Assembly: GCA_004794785.1 (NCBI GenBank) | Contig: SJOL01007418.1 | Span: 182,435-246,434, forward strand | Direction: 5' to 3' | Length of the DNA stretch: 64,000 nucleotides | Source of the DNA: Opisthorchis felineus | Lineage: Eukaryota > Platyhelminthes > Trematoda > Opisthorchiida > Opisthorchiidae | Shown here: in pieces, positions 35,931 through 48,030 of the stretch | Layout of the letters: every line of letters begins with the position of its first letter | Position numbering within the stretch: the first letter of the stretch is position 1 | Program-made: the position numbers and the translations under genes | Notes under the pieces: generated by a model | Database searches by the model: none | What the model was told of the DNA's origin: nothing | The model's input: the letters and a program-made list of their open reading frames with translations, nothing else

Positions 35931-38900
35931 CAAAAGTCCCTCAGATCGTGATGTGTTATGCACCATGCGGGACGCTCGTGTGTGATGCCTACTAGTGTAG
36001 CGACATAACTTTACTGTCAGCTTTCTCATTAATTTCCACAAGACAGCAAAATGAATTCCATTCGGACCATTTATTACTGTAATTTGTATAATGCTGATGA
36101 GCACCAGTGTAACCTAGTGGTGAAATATTTTTGTGACCACCTTAATAAAGCAGGTTTGTTCAGTAGAACAGAAGACGTCCGTGTAACTCATAAGAACAGA
36201 AGCTTACCAAACAAGGCTTGGTTTCTATGATTGTCATCATGCAAAATACGTCACGTAGTTACATAAAATTAACCTACTGTCACGTTTATTCTAAGTTGCA
36301 TGCAAGGGATAAAGGTGAGTAACGAGGTTTCGGTGAGTTAAACGCGTCACTATGGAGCTGAAAATGTTGCTGGACCGATTTTAAACCAACGTAAGTCCAA
36401 CAGTTGTATCAACTTTTCTGAACACAGAGTTCTGGGCCACGTAACCTAATCCCAGAGGCCTCCGGAGTCAATAACGTGAATCTTACCGTCGGTGATCTAT
36501 TCAGAGGTGTTTGGTAGACTAACTGGAAGGCATTTTCTTCTCTGTAGGATGATCTCTGTCCCTAACGCCCGAGCAATGGCTGTTTGTTCCACAGGTGGAC
36601 CGAATAGAGTTTTGTTCAAGTACTGAGCCTGACAAACGCCTTGTCCTATGAACACCTTACGATAACCGATAGGAGCACGCCAACCAGTGCACGCGGAGAC
36701 TGATGACGTCAGCATTTCATTCGAAACCGGATGTCAGAGGTTGCATTGAAACTCCGCTTGGATCAGCGGCGTTATGTATGACATCGATGATATTCCTCAG
36801 TCTTCTTGTAAACAAGACTGAAATCGAACCCAAATGAAGAGCTTATCGTACTACCACGGCATTATTACACAACCGTTTGGTTTCATTTGGAAAATATCCT
36901 CTGCCACTGAGTATTTACGCCATACGGTTCACGTATTCCGAACAGATGTGAAAATAAGCAACAACACGAAGCGCTAGTGACGCAGGTCGGTCTATAAATC
37001 ACTTCCCATCCATCGTTAATGGGTAAACCATGCACGCATGTAGAAAATCTGAAATAACTTGATAGACGTAACTGCGGGAATCAGTCAGTACTATTCTGAG
37101 GGAAGAAGTTTATTTATCGTGAGAAAAACAGCGAAAGCGTATCGGAAAAAAGTTGTGCAGACATTTGCTCCTCGAGACAACTAGACCGGCATGAAGACGC
37201 TGGTTGACTAAGGAATCAAAGTTTGGTGTGGGTTGGCACTACGATGCGGAAGGAGGTACTTGAGATTTTTCCACTCTGCTTTCTACTTTATACCTAAAAC
37301 ACTTCTGTTACTGCCTGTTTTACTGATGATAGTTCAATATCACGTGTTAAATCGGCAGATCCAAGCGTAAACTCCACGCACTGTGTACTTGATTCACACT
37401 GTAATCGTCCAATGTAGGCTTAGAGGCATCATCTTAAACCCGAAAACCGGTAAAACGAAGTATGCTTACATGTCTTACAGAGGCATCTTTCTTTGTGCGT
37501 CTCTGGAAACCGACCACCCCTAAACAAAGAGCTTTGTGCGCCGTTCAAAATAAACCATTAAATGAAATCGATTGCAGAATACGGGCGGCTACACCATCCA
37601 TCAGTCACTTTTTTTCAGCGCACAACTCCCATATCATGTCGCGTGCACGAAGCGGTCAGCAATAACACGGGTCAGTTAGAGTCGAAAAAAAGATGAGTAG
37701 GTTGAATCAACTGTGTACATAAGCGAGAAAGTCAAAATGATGTGCGGACTGGTAAACTCAACCCATTATGATGCACTCAACCCTGTACTCCGACTTTCAC
37801 TCCAACGGGCTTGACACAGTACCCGAATCTGCCACTCCGATCAAATCCGAATACCCAATGCACTACACCAAGGATGGGTAACATACTCCGATAGCTCATT
37901 TATGGCGGGTTTTCTGCCACTGTCTCACCTTGGGATGACCTAGCTGTTGGACAAGACAAAAACAGCCCCGAGACTGGGCCTAACCGAAATGTGTCAGAAG
38001 CGCGTTTATATCAACCTTTGTTGCTGTGCTGGTCGAGTAAAACGCTACATGGTTCAGGTAGCAGGACCCTGGAGCCGACTTCGATTCAAAGACAGGCGCC
38101 AGCGTGGCAACAAAGGAGGACGTCACTGTCACATTAGCAGTATCATAGCGTCTGGTTTGGAAATTGAAAAACATGGGAACAGCACTAATGGAATCGATCC
38201 GTCGGCCAGACAATACAGAGGGCTATCATTTAAGACGTTCAAAACACCCCGCCGCCGTATTCGGCGGTTTACATTCCTGTTGGGAATTCTCAGTAAATGG
38301 GCGAATGAGTGAATGGGCGAATGATTGAATGAACCAGACAACTGGCTCATACATACCATCCCGTGCATTCAAGCTGGGAGTGAGTGTAAGCTAAATGGTG
38401 GTTCGTGAAATGTTCAGTTGTATGCAACTCATAACTGCAAAATCACGATACCACCTATGTGCTCCATCGCCCCTGTGCTACACTTGCACTTCCGTGCATA
38501 TGACAATGAAAAATTTGCTTTTGCAAGTGATCAGTTCGACCGCTGGGTCCGTAAATGAACTAGTACGAATCAGTGAAGCCATGCTAGCTGTTACGTACTT
38601 ACGATTTATACAGCAGCTCTGTATTTACTTTCTGTTGGCTGGTCACCTGCTTTGCAAACTAAACGAAAATTCCAACCCTTGTTTGCTTCCCTCATACTCT
38701 TGTGACATAATTGTACAGTCGATTTGCGGGCACTGACTTAGCTATCCGGGCTATATTTGCTCCGTAGTTAGATTCCACATATGCCTCCCTCAGTTACTAC
38801 TCCTTATATTGCTACACAGTATACATGCGCCGCGCCTTACTTAATATCATTATAAATTCGACACTCAAACACACCGCCGGATAAGTAAAGTCGATTCAAC

Positions 38901-39599
38901 CTAGCCCAACTTTTAGCCTGGTTACATCTCTGAAATTATTAGCGGTTGTATGGACATAATCTCTGCTGGCATATTTATCTTTCACAGCCAAACTAACCTC
39001 AACTGACAGGAATGGAGATTCACTGAAACTTGGGCGAGACGCAGTTAGTGAACAGGGTACTTTTATCCACAACGAGGCCACTCACAAGATCAAGGCAGGT
39101 CAGTGGAGAGATCGCCTCGTCATCCGGTCCCCGAATTAGACTTTTACGCATCCGAACCTAAATGTTTTTCTGTTTGCCTACAAACGATGTTGTTCACTAT
39201 GGGAAACTGGTTTTATTTTGTATTTTAGCGGCACTTTATTAGTTGTCACCATCGGTTAGTCGACTGATGTACTAATTCTGGTGAACGGATAAATGTCACT
39301 GGCATCTGTGAACGCAATCGTATCCTCCAAGTGATCATTCTTTTAAGAATTCCTTGGCTACTCAGTGATTTGTAACGGGAACAGTGAAAGTCGATTCATC
39401 CCGATTTCGTTTCGGCGAACTGATTAGTTGGATTTGAGCAAAATTGACGACAAATGCACCTGCGGGACAATGCCTACTTGGATGATTTTACTGTCAGGCA
39501 AAAAACAGAAAACATGTCAAGCAGAAACCGTTCACTAGCGGTCAACCCTGAAACTGCAACCAACAGGATTGTTCGGCTTGTGTTATCGGGATAGAAAAA
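35931..39599. other. No recognisable gene
   Basis: About 3.7 kb. The longest frames are 121 codons at 37947-38312 (+) and 113 codons at 38395-38736 (+), plus a 72-codon minus frame at 36715-36497; none carries a motif I recognise. Near 38290-38330 a short 'gaatga.tgaatgggc' repeat occurs. Any of the frames could be exons, but nothing shows it. Confidence 0.3.
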
Positions 39600-40830
39600 C
39601 AGAATGTTTACGCAAAGTTCCGCTCCGTGAACGAGGACGGCTTACGGTATGCACCTTTCGTAGAAGGCGGAGCAGTGATGACCATACTTAGAGACCTACT
39701 AGGAACCACATGACACGGAGACAGTGTACAAATGAAATCGCCCATCTCCGCTGTAATTCCAATCTTCTTGCGAAAGGCATCGCGAAACCAGTCTGGCAGC
39801 CGTAGCATCCGGATTACTGTGTGGAATTACCTTGCACAGATTGATCGATCACAAGGAAAGGCAGATCTGTGAGAACCAAGCTGTTCTTCGCCTGGATGGA
39901 GGATCTTTTGACTTTACAGCGGTAGCTTCAATACCATCATCGATACTAACGTACGTCGATGGTGGATTTTCCTGACCTGGAAGCTGTTTTCGATTCCACT
40001 GATCATCAGAATATACGGCGATGACCGTCTCCATCAGATATGTCTCATCTAATCTCTCGCCTCATAAACGTGATCCACACCTACTGCCGTGAAAAATTGC
40101 GGCTTACCGCAAGCTATGGGGGTGTAGCCATTCTATGGGCGTTTGGTTGTATACGTGTGGTGCGCTGACAAAATTGTTACTCTTGGATAAGATCTTTCAG
40201 AGGGGAACGACTTGGTATGCTCTTTACAAGCACCGCAAGAATTGGCGGCATCAAATAAACATGTGCTTCCAGATGAGGCGGGTGAAATGGCGAAATACGA
40301 AATCACTCACCAAGGCTGCTTTGCCACCCTCCGACAATTGTGTCACTTTTCTGAAATCACTCTATCTGTCAGGGATAAGATATACAATCCTGGTGTGCAA
40401 ACCACAGTGGTCTATGGATCAGAGACATGGCCAGTACGTTCCGAAAATGCAAAATAACACTGTTATCTTCGAAGCATTGTTCAGGTCTGTTGATAACATC
40501 GGATCAGCAACGCTGAAGTAAGGTAAGTGGTTTTTTGAAGAAGCCACTCACCCAAGCTAGGCGAACGGTCACACTCTCGGTATCACACGGGTTAGGACAC
40601 GATGCATCTAAATGGTGCGTGCACCTCACAGAGTCCTTTTCGTCCAGCCATCTGTAGGGTGGAAAAAACCTGCAGGTCATGTCATTCTTTGACATCGCAA
40701 CGGAATACGAAAGCTCTGACCAGTAAAATCAGTCCTGTTGACGGAGAAGGGCATCGGTGTGCCGCTGCCTCCGACGTGTGACTCTCCTCCCTCATTCATC
40801 CCACCCAGCTGAAACAACAAAAATTGGTGC
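39600..40830 (+). mobile_element. SR2/RTE-like LINE, decayed
   Basis: Plus-strand frames show, in order, SAVIPIF (about 39750), LCGITLHRLIDHKERQICENQA (read in parts, about 39818-39885; the family has 'HRL..H.E...RENQAGFRPGRG'), VFDSTDHQ (about 39985-40010; RT motif A region), a gap, then SLSVRDKIYN.GVQTTVVYGSETWPVR (in parts, about 40366-40440) and a degraded C-terminal tail to about 40700. A 3' untranslated part with 'ctcattcatcccacccagctgaa' ends near 40820. The YADD region is lost. Two minus-strand frames at 39608-39808 and 39849-40034 that look protein-like are shadows of this element. Confidence 0.8.
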
Positions 40831-40887
40831 GCCGTTTACAGCTGGATTAAAGATTGAACTGAACCGAATTGGAGGTAGTTTTTGCAG

Positions 40888-41079
40888 GAGGTTCCAATCT
40901 TCCCCCATGAGCAGCATGTTGAGGAACTCAAAGAGGTTAATTGTGTGGAGATTGTGGTTTTGCGATGTAACACGGTTTTTGGTCAGGATGGTTTCGCGTA
41001 TAATCGACTAACCCGGATCGATCCGTCCACCATTCTGCCCGTCACGGAACTCATAGACGCAGGTTTCATTCTAACTTAA
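40888..41079 (+). CDS. Terminal exon of an unidentified protein-coding gene
   Basis: After a pyrimidine-rich 'gtagtttttgcag' acceptor ending at 40887, a frame of 63 codons plus stop begins with EVPIFPHEQHVEEL, continues VNCVEIVVLRCNTVFGQ and ends PVTELIDAGFILT before TAA at 41079. The mix of acidic, hydrophobic and aromatic residues, the balanced codon usage resembling that of CCT5, and the precise splice acceptor make it more convincing than the other anonymous frames. I do not recognise the family. No AATAAA was seen just downstream, and no upstream exon could be linked to it. The LINE ending about 60 bases upstream would lie in the preceding intron. It could still be a chance frame. Confidence 0.45.
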   Translation, partial: EVPIFPHEQHVEELKEVNCVEIVVLRCNTVFGQDGFAYNRLTRIDPSTILPVTELIDAGFILT

Positions 41080-41444
41080 CCAACTTTGTTGTGCGATCCG
41101 AAGGTACTGATGGTTTTGAAAGGCTTCACTTCTCGTAACTAGAATGAACTGGACTGATACACCGTCGACAGCTCGTTAGAGCTCTTAGAACGATCTGCGT
41201 TTGCTTGTGCGGAACACTTATTGGAGTACACGTTTCATCGACTGCTAATTATATTTTAGTTATGCTCTACTAATCAAACTGCCACACGTCCGTATTGTTT
41301 TCTAATCACTCATGATTTACAGAGCAAGGATTACAAACCTTCGTAGCGATGTCTGTCCCGTCCACTACACTTCATATGACGATTACCTCCTTATACCACG
41401 CACACACTTGTCGACGAAACTAAAAGCGAGTGATCCATACAGAA

Positions 41445-41655
41445 CAAGAATAAAGATAACACCTGTGGGTAGAAGTGTGAAAACTGTTTACATCACGATC
41501 CATTGGCCTGAGTGGGCAGTGGTCACGTGAGCAGACAATAGAAAACTCAGTGCGCGTACGAACGCTTTCTGAGTGCACAGGCTCGAGTTGTGCCAGCGAA
41601 TCGTAATGGCCTAAGCTGCGGCTGCCCACCACTTTCAAGAACACGAACGAATAAA
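41445..41655 (+). repeat. Dispersed repeat C, copy 2
   Basis: Matches 16232-16420 in the same orientation: 'gtgtgaaaactgttta', 'tcacgatccattggcctgag', 'gcgcgtacgaacgctttctg', 'agtgcacag' and 'gcgaatcgtaatggcc'. It extends slightly further, to 'gaacgaataaacag'. This stretch also gives 72- and 74-codon frames that are not genes. Confidence 0.7.
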
Positions 41656-42446
41656 CAGTGCGTCGGGATGCACAAAACCAAGCAACAACGCCTCCCTGTA
41701 TTGTGGTGACTTAGTTCGAGGAAATCCACACAAGTGCACTATCAACACCAATGATCCAATATTGGACTGCCTAGACGCGAACGCGCAATATTATGAAAAC
41801 ATATGTGTAATTGTTCGACCAGGCGCAATATCATTGAACCTTTGCTAGAGGAGATGGCGTCTTAGTTATGGAGAGCTCTACCAATCACTGTTGCGCCATG
41901 AGGAAACGTGGTTCCTATCTTATTCCTTCAACCATTCCAGATTTGGGACAATTGGTGGCCTAGAGCATGAATGACAGGAGCTGAACCGCAATCCACCTGG
42001 AAAAGAAAAAAGTGAGCCTGAACCTGCTTGCCTACCAGTCGGCAAAGAAATACCAAGTCTCGTGACACGTGTGCCAGTGAAATGCAGCCCAGAAGAATGA
42101 AGAATATACTGTTTAACATAAGCACAATTAGACAGATGTTTCGGAAACGGCCTATGGGTGGGTATCCTTAAAACTGTAATGAATTAGCTAGACAATGAAA
42201 ACATACTCCATGGTGGTACTTCTCGCTCGGTCGGACTGTCGATAGAACTGTGATCAGAGGCTGCATTGATTTTGAATATTGACGACTTTGGAGTTGATAG
42301 TTCTATTCAAGCTATCTGCGGAGTCAGCCTTGTCTGTCCTAAATATGCTGTTCAGCATATAAAGTGCTCTGGGATGAGTAAACCACTATTTCACATTAAG
42401 GGGCACGTGTAAGCTCTGTTACTTTTGGAAATCTCAAGCGAATTGA
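41656..42446. other. No recognisable gene
   Basis: Frames of 65 codons or fewer; nothing recognised. Confidence 0.3.
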
Positions 42447-42630
42447 GCTCAGTGTAGCCGAGCGATTAGGGCGCGAGACTACTGACCGGAAGTTACGTGG
42501 TTCAAACCCAGTTTTAGCTTTTCGAATGTTGTTGTCAAAACTTGGATAACTTGACGGGATATTAGACCTCGTCCTTCTTTCGAATTATATGAACCGAAAA
42601 GGCAGCGTAGCCGAACGATTATTCCTCTCT
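42447..42630 (+). mobile_element. tRNA-derived SINE copy 7, divergent
   Basis: The head region is 'gtagccgagcgattagggcg', followed by 'actactgaccggaag', a B box with one change ('ggttcaaaccc', about 42500) and an eroded body ('aacttggataacttgacggg'). The end is 'gcagcgtagccgaacgatta'. It is older than copies 4 and 6. Confidence 0.7.
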
Positions 42631-43555
42631 TATTAGTCTCACGTGAATCTACTCGTATGGATAATATAGCGGCTTGTCCAACCACTAATTTCCTTCCGTA
42701 GATGTTCGGAATCGAGTCCTTCAACTGCACTCATATGGTTTAAGTTGCTTGTTCACTATAGCATACAATTTACTTAGTGGTGAGTAGTAGGCAAATACGA
42801 TGTTTTTTCGGTCAGAAGTGAGGCACACAAAAGGAAAGCACCGCATGATTCAATGGTGGCCACGCTCGTTTGTTCCACGGTGGTCTACGGAAAGGAGTTC
42901 GGCACCACCCTGGCAGCTGCTATCTTTGGAAAGAATAACATGGTTAGAAACAGGCGAAGATTGCGGAACTGCTCTGCCCGTAAAGCAGTCGACGACCGAG
43001 CAGATTCGTTGAGAACGACCAGCAGGCGAGTGCAGCAGGTCGATACTACACTAGAGCGCGGTCGATTGCGTAAGACAGTGCATATAATCCTATTTCATCG
43101 AGACAGCAAAAAGACAAAGATGTTAACAGTTCAAGATTACTTTCACCAGTCACAGGTGTAGGACGTTCGGTAAAAGGCATAGCAACAAAGATCGAACAGT
43201 GAAAGCTGCATGAAGTGTTATCGCAAAAGTTGAGGTGGAGCCATCTCCAGAGTAAGCAAGTGGACTGTGCGCACGTTGGTTGTTGCGTTCCAGTTAATAC
43301 TGATTCACAAGAGACTGGCATATTCAGGTTGGGCAGCGCAGCAGAATTTCAAAGACTTCGGAAGGCTCGATTGCATAGCCTGTTTCATATTATGTTCTGC
43401 AACTGATGACCCACCATTCTTCTATCACCTTTAGCTGAAAACCACATACATGCTGTAAAGATTACAGCCGCGATCTCGGGAGATAGAAGGATAGATACGT
43501 ATTGGAGGTAGCTGGTATAATTGACGCGTGGATATATGTGATTGTGGACTTTTCA
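42631..43555. other. No recognisable gene
   Basis: A 102-codon plus frame at 42853-43161 and a 91-codon minus frame at 43321-43046 partly overlap. Neither has a recognised motif. Confidence 0.3.
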
Positions 43556-43559
43556 TTAA

Positions 43560-45200
43560 GTCAGCGGAAGCTGTGCCGTGAAATTAAAAAAAAAATTGAT
43601 ACATGAGCGAGACTGAGTGCCCGAATGGCCCATCTTCACCAGTGTCTTCAACCACTGATGTATCCAGTCCTGGCACTGACCAGCGTAGTTGAGTGTGACT
43701 CTAATGGTTATCATACTTCGGTACCAAGTCATTACTTGACCCCCCCTGGCTAGTTTCCACCCTCCGCGTGGTAGTACTAAAAGAGCTCTCCAAGAAATCC
43801 GGTCGACTGGCACACAGAGCACGTGACAAAAACAAGTGCACTCTATAGAGTGTGATAAGCTCATTTATCCTGGGTGAGTTGTTTCCTCCGAAAACCACTT
43901 GAGGTACTCCAGCATTAGTGACACGACGTTCTTACCAGACTCAGACAGTGCTCCGAGGACACCGACTGCCAAACATTGAACGATTTCGACGTCCCTAGGT
44001 TACAATGGCCAGGTTTCTGGCCCACATAGCAATTTGGAGCGTACCAGTGATATAAACTCGACCCCTGACAAGTAAGCTGATGTCATTAAGAGTTGCAGTC
44101 TCCCGGCTTCCCTGTTCGATCGGAAATACCGTCTTTAGCTGGGCCATCGGTACTAATACAGCCAACCCCGCAAACAAATTTACTTCCTCAATTGGCTCAT
44201 TGGTTTGATCATATCCAGTCTCGTAACAGAATTCTACAGTTTGCAAGCGTGAGGCAAATACCGAATTATGGAGCAGAATCATTTGGATTACTTGCTATTG
44301 GTTGCATTGCGGTGACATCAGACGCAAGATCCGTGTTGTCTGCGTACTCGATGCCTGTGAGTGAACCTTCTGGGAGCATTTCGACCACAGAGGCACTACA
44401 GCCTGGGAGTAAGTCTTCCGTTATCATATCGGTGGTGAGTTTGAAGCCAGTACAACTTAGTCTGAAACCACCTGACGTATTGAACCCAAGCAATAGCTTG
44501 CCGAAGACCTCCACTAGTCCAATGGATTTGGCACACTGGGAACTAAGGGGACTATAGGGCACACCTTTGCTCCATAGACACTACCATGGTGCTCGAAGAC
44601 CAACACAACCAAAGGCAGATTTCAAGTCACTGCTCCAGGATATGTCGGAGTTATTGTATAATCTCACCCCGTTGCTTAGTGTTCACAGATTTGCCTCCCT
44701 TGTGTTCGGTCCACCTTCGAACGACGAGACCAGAGAGCACCTTCGGTGCCACAGCTACCGGGCTCATGCCATCATGGCTTTCAGTGTTTGCGCACCCTTT
44801 TTGAAGATAGGAATGACTGTTGCTTTTCCCCATTCTGTGGGCACCTTCCTTCACTAAATATAGCACCAGTATATTGTCAGGTGTGTAACAAAGGATTTCC
44901 CGTCTTTTTTTAGAGACGGCTGGATATAAATCGTCCGGGCCTGGTTTCTTCTGGAGCTTCAGAAGAGATATTTCGTACTTTATTTCTCCTTGACGGACAG
45001 CTAGGGTCTTCATTCCATTCTCCCGCATACACTGAATCCACGGTCGTGTTGCAGGAGGCCAGCTAAACCATTTTTCAAAGTACTCGGCCTATCTTTCCAA
45101 TCGATGGTTTTGAGAATGAACTACTGAACTATCTTTTCCACGTATCCATTCAATCATAGTTACCTCCATTTGGCCAGTCGATCGAATTACACTGTCTACA
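43560..45200 (-). mobile_element. SR2/RTE-like LINE (minus), most complete RT in order
   Basis: From high to low coordinates, the minus strand gives the linker upstream of the RT (near 45130-45050, '...WPPATRPW'). It continues with KYEISLLKLQKKPGPDDLYPA in parts (about 44970-44920), a degraded finger region to 44700, GFKLTTDMITEDLLPG (about 44450-44400), LTGIEYADN (about 44365-44340; YADD changed to YADN), NEPIEEVNLFAGL (about 44200), LLVRGRVYITGTLQ (about 44065-44030) and a C-terminal GGWKLARGGQVMTWYRSM (about 43770-43720) with QWLKTLVKMG (about 43660). The family order is clear. Frame changes and the altered catalytic motif show it is dead. The endonuclease is not present. Confidence 0.85.
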
Positions 45201-45392
45201 TGAGGCATGAAAGCCACTGATTGATGACTGTATTCTGCGACACATAATAGGGTATTCCGTGTCTATGGCTTTCCCTCTATTCTGCACGTGTTCCTACCAA
45301 CTAGAGAAGTACCTATGCTAGATCATAGAAACTTGTTCGGTTTGCACGTAGTGTGTTCAAGGTGCAGAAACATAAGCATGTCTGACTGTGTA

Positions 45393-45730
45393 GACATAAC
45401 ACACCATTCATAAGGTTGATGAAGACTCTTCGACAGCCCACGATGTATGGTTGACGGAAACTCGGGGACAGCGCCTACCTGATGAGGCCGAGAAGGGCGA
45501 AAACGGTGGTGGGCTGCAACCTCATGAGTAGTGTGTTATGTCCGTGCGATATCCCGAATATCTTACCAACTGAGACATGAGGCGGCCTGGTGCAGGACAT
45601 TCAGTTGAGGAAGAAAATCATGAACGAGATCCAGCTGGGATTCAGGTTAGACTCTCGTAAAAACCAAATTGGTATGCAAATGGGTGCATCTACCGAAGGT
45701 CTGACTGTGCTTTCAAAGTTTAGGAACGAC
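45393..45730 (+). repeat. A-B repeat, copy 4 (best copy)
   Basis: The A part spans 45393-45542. Its left end 'gacataacacaccattcata' is an imperfect inverted complement of its right end 'tcatgagtagtgtgttatgtc', over about 30 bases. The B part follows at once ('gagacatgaggcggcctggt', then 'gcaggacattcagttgagga') and runs to about 45730 without inverted ends of its own. Copy 2 has the same A then B order. A 69-codon frame at 45590-45799 within and beyond B is probably incidental. Inverted ends suggest a small DNA-transposon derivative, but tandem satellite origin is also possible. Confidence 0.7.
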
Positions 45731-48030
45731 CTAAAACCGTTGGAAACAAGACGTCGGTTTTTCACTTTCAAACGAAACAGCCCGGAAGGAGCGAAATAAG
45801 ACTTTAGACAACCGTTTATACCAACTGGTCAGGGACTCGGTTCTCGACATATCTCTCATGTGTAGCACATGCCTTCTCAAATTAGCAAGTGAGTTCAGTC
45901 CGATGTTGCCTAAAGAGCTTTTAAGTAATGTGACAATGCGGCGAAAATGGAACGATGACTAGAATGTTCACTATAAATGTCCTTTTTAAAGTGCCACATT
46001 AAAAACTTGAATGTCTTGATAACATCCGAAACTTCCGTGAAATAAGGTTCATTTTCACCAAGCTCATGACCTTGACAAGCATTAAATATTTTGGAGATGA
46101 AACTGAACACTCTAGGACAACGATAACATTCTACCTGATTAGGTAGAAGAACTCAACAATTACGTCAAATACATCCTGAATGTTGCGTTGCCCCCAAGCA
46201 GCGTCCCTGTGCGTGCACTACCATAAATGTTCTCTTTTGTTGCAATGAAAACAATTTAAAAAGACAAACCTCAAGTGGAATACAGCAGCGAGTTATAATT
46301 TTGGCTGTTTCATTTCCCGTGGCTGGTTGACGGTTTTTTCCAACAAACAACGAGCTTAATCCGACCACACATTGCATATGCTTCTTCAATGGAGTGAAGT
46401 GGGTGATTTCAAGTTTTGAAAAAACTCATCGCCACCTCTAGAGACGAGGGGAATGCACGTAGACGCAGGGAGTTCAAAAGAGCAAACTTCTGAGGAGAGG
46501 ACTTCCTCAGACCTGAGTGCATAGTTTTCGGTACCGTAAATTTGTAATACTCAAGTAAGAAACCATTCTGGGGGAAGGGAGAGAGGTATATTTGTAATGG
46601 CGCCCTTTGCCTTACGACTTGATGGCTAATATCTTAGCGCACGTGCAACCAGCCAAATTTTTCTTACTGTAGTCCGCGAAAGTAAGTTTGTTTTCCATGT
46701 TGGACAAAGAACTTCACATTTCACCTAAAGTTTGTTTCCCATGGTTTGATGTGTGCGTCTGAACGGCCGTTAGTTATGAGGCATCGCATCCAGCGCAGTA
46801 AGAAGGCAGGTTGTCAAGCGGATCAGCTTTACGGAGAATGATACAAGCTGCTCAATTTATATCACGCCTCCTGGCTGCGGCCATGGCAAGCAGCATTCGT
46901 TATTTCGTGTGACTACTGAAAAAGTGCATGGTTGCTGTCTTTCAGTTTTTGACATTTGACTCAGCTGTTGCGCAGAAAGGCAATCAGAGCAATTTTACAG
47001 ATCACAAGACATCGCCCCTACGAGGCATTATTTGCGAGTATCACTGACATAGGACCTGCCATTGCAGATGTCCCAGCGATTTTCAATGAAATTCTTCAAT
47101 TACTCTCACAGAAGTCCTGAAGTATCCCCCTATAGATCCAACGATGATCCTACGTGAAGTCAAGAAGTCCTAGGGGAATTCCAACCTGTGTTCTGAACCC
47201 CAAGGGTTGAACGTCTCCTTCAGAACATCATAAATGGATAGTCTGCCACTTTTACATTTCTATAAGGACAGTACACTTCCTATCTGGCGGTCCCCAGGAT
47301 TTCAACAGAACGTCTTACGAAAGAAACTGGGATGTCCATAAGGAAAACGTCTTCTAGATATCCTCACGGCTGGAACGCGGATCGGAGCTAAGATTCATGG
47401 AAAATGAATAAGCAGTGTCGCAGTGAATTAGTGAGAAACTAGCGCGGAAATAGCCAATGTATATAAACGGAACGAGACCGCCGTCTGTTTACTATGGGTT
47501 AATGAAAGTTAACTGCAGAGAAAGATTCCGGATAGTGTTGGAGATGTCAAATGAAACATGTTCCTGTGCGAGAATGGACAAGTCTCGATCGTATCAAGCC
47601 CTCTACAGCCAGAGAGTCAAATAGATTAATGCGGGGCCTTTTGGAAATTGGAACGACCTATACAACCGCAAGTCCCCATATTCACATAGTGTGTAACTTC
47701 GACCTCATCCAAAAAGATACTGAGCTCAGTAAAGCCAGTGAAACAAAGAGAAAACGCAATTGGTCCAAACGGTGTGATTGTCAATTAAGGCTTGCTTGGT
47801 GGCATTCGTGGGAACTTCTAAAAAAATCAAACTGACATTAAGAATCGGGAGTGGGCTGGGTGGCAAGGTAGGAGACTAGATAATCGAATGAAAGGACACC
47901 TGAGAAGGACCACCAGCAACAAATGCCCTGAAGTTGTGCGTCTTCAAGGAACCTTCCATATGCACAATAACATATGATAAAGGACTCATTCAACAGAGAA
48001 GGAGAGGAAGAACCTTGATATGGGAAGGGG
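45731..48030. other. No recognisable gene
   Basis: Only frames of 94 codons or fewer, with no motif. The part next to 48030 would be the 3' flank of the pyruvate kinase terminal exon. Confidence 0.3.

Noticed and set aside
38440..38560. Short plus frame with DNEKFAFASDQFDRWVRK
   Set aside because: Protein-like but only about 35 codons, with no clear acceptor and no recognised family.
39608..40034. Two protein-like minus-strand frames (66 and 61 codons)
   Set aside because: The plus strand of the same stretch carries LINE motifs in order (HRLIDHKE, VFDSTDHQ), so these are antisense shadows of a retrotransposon.
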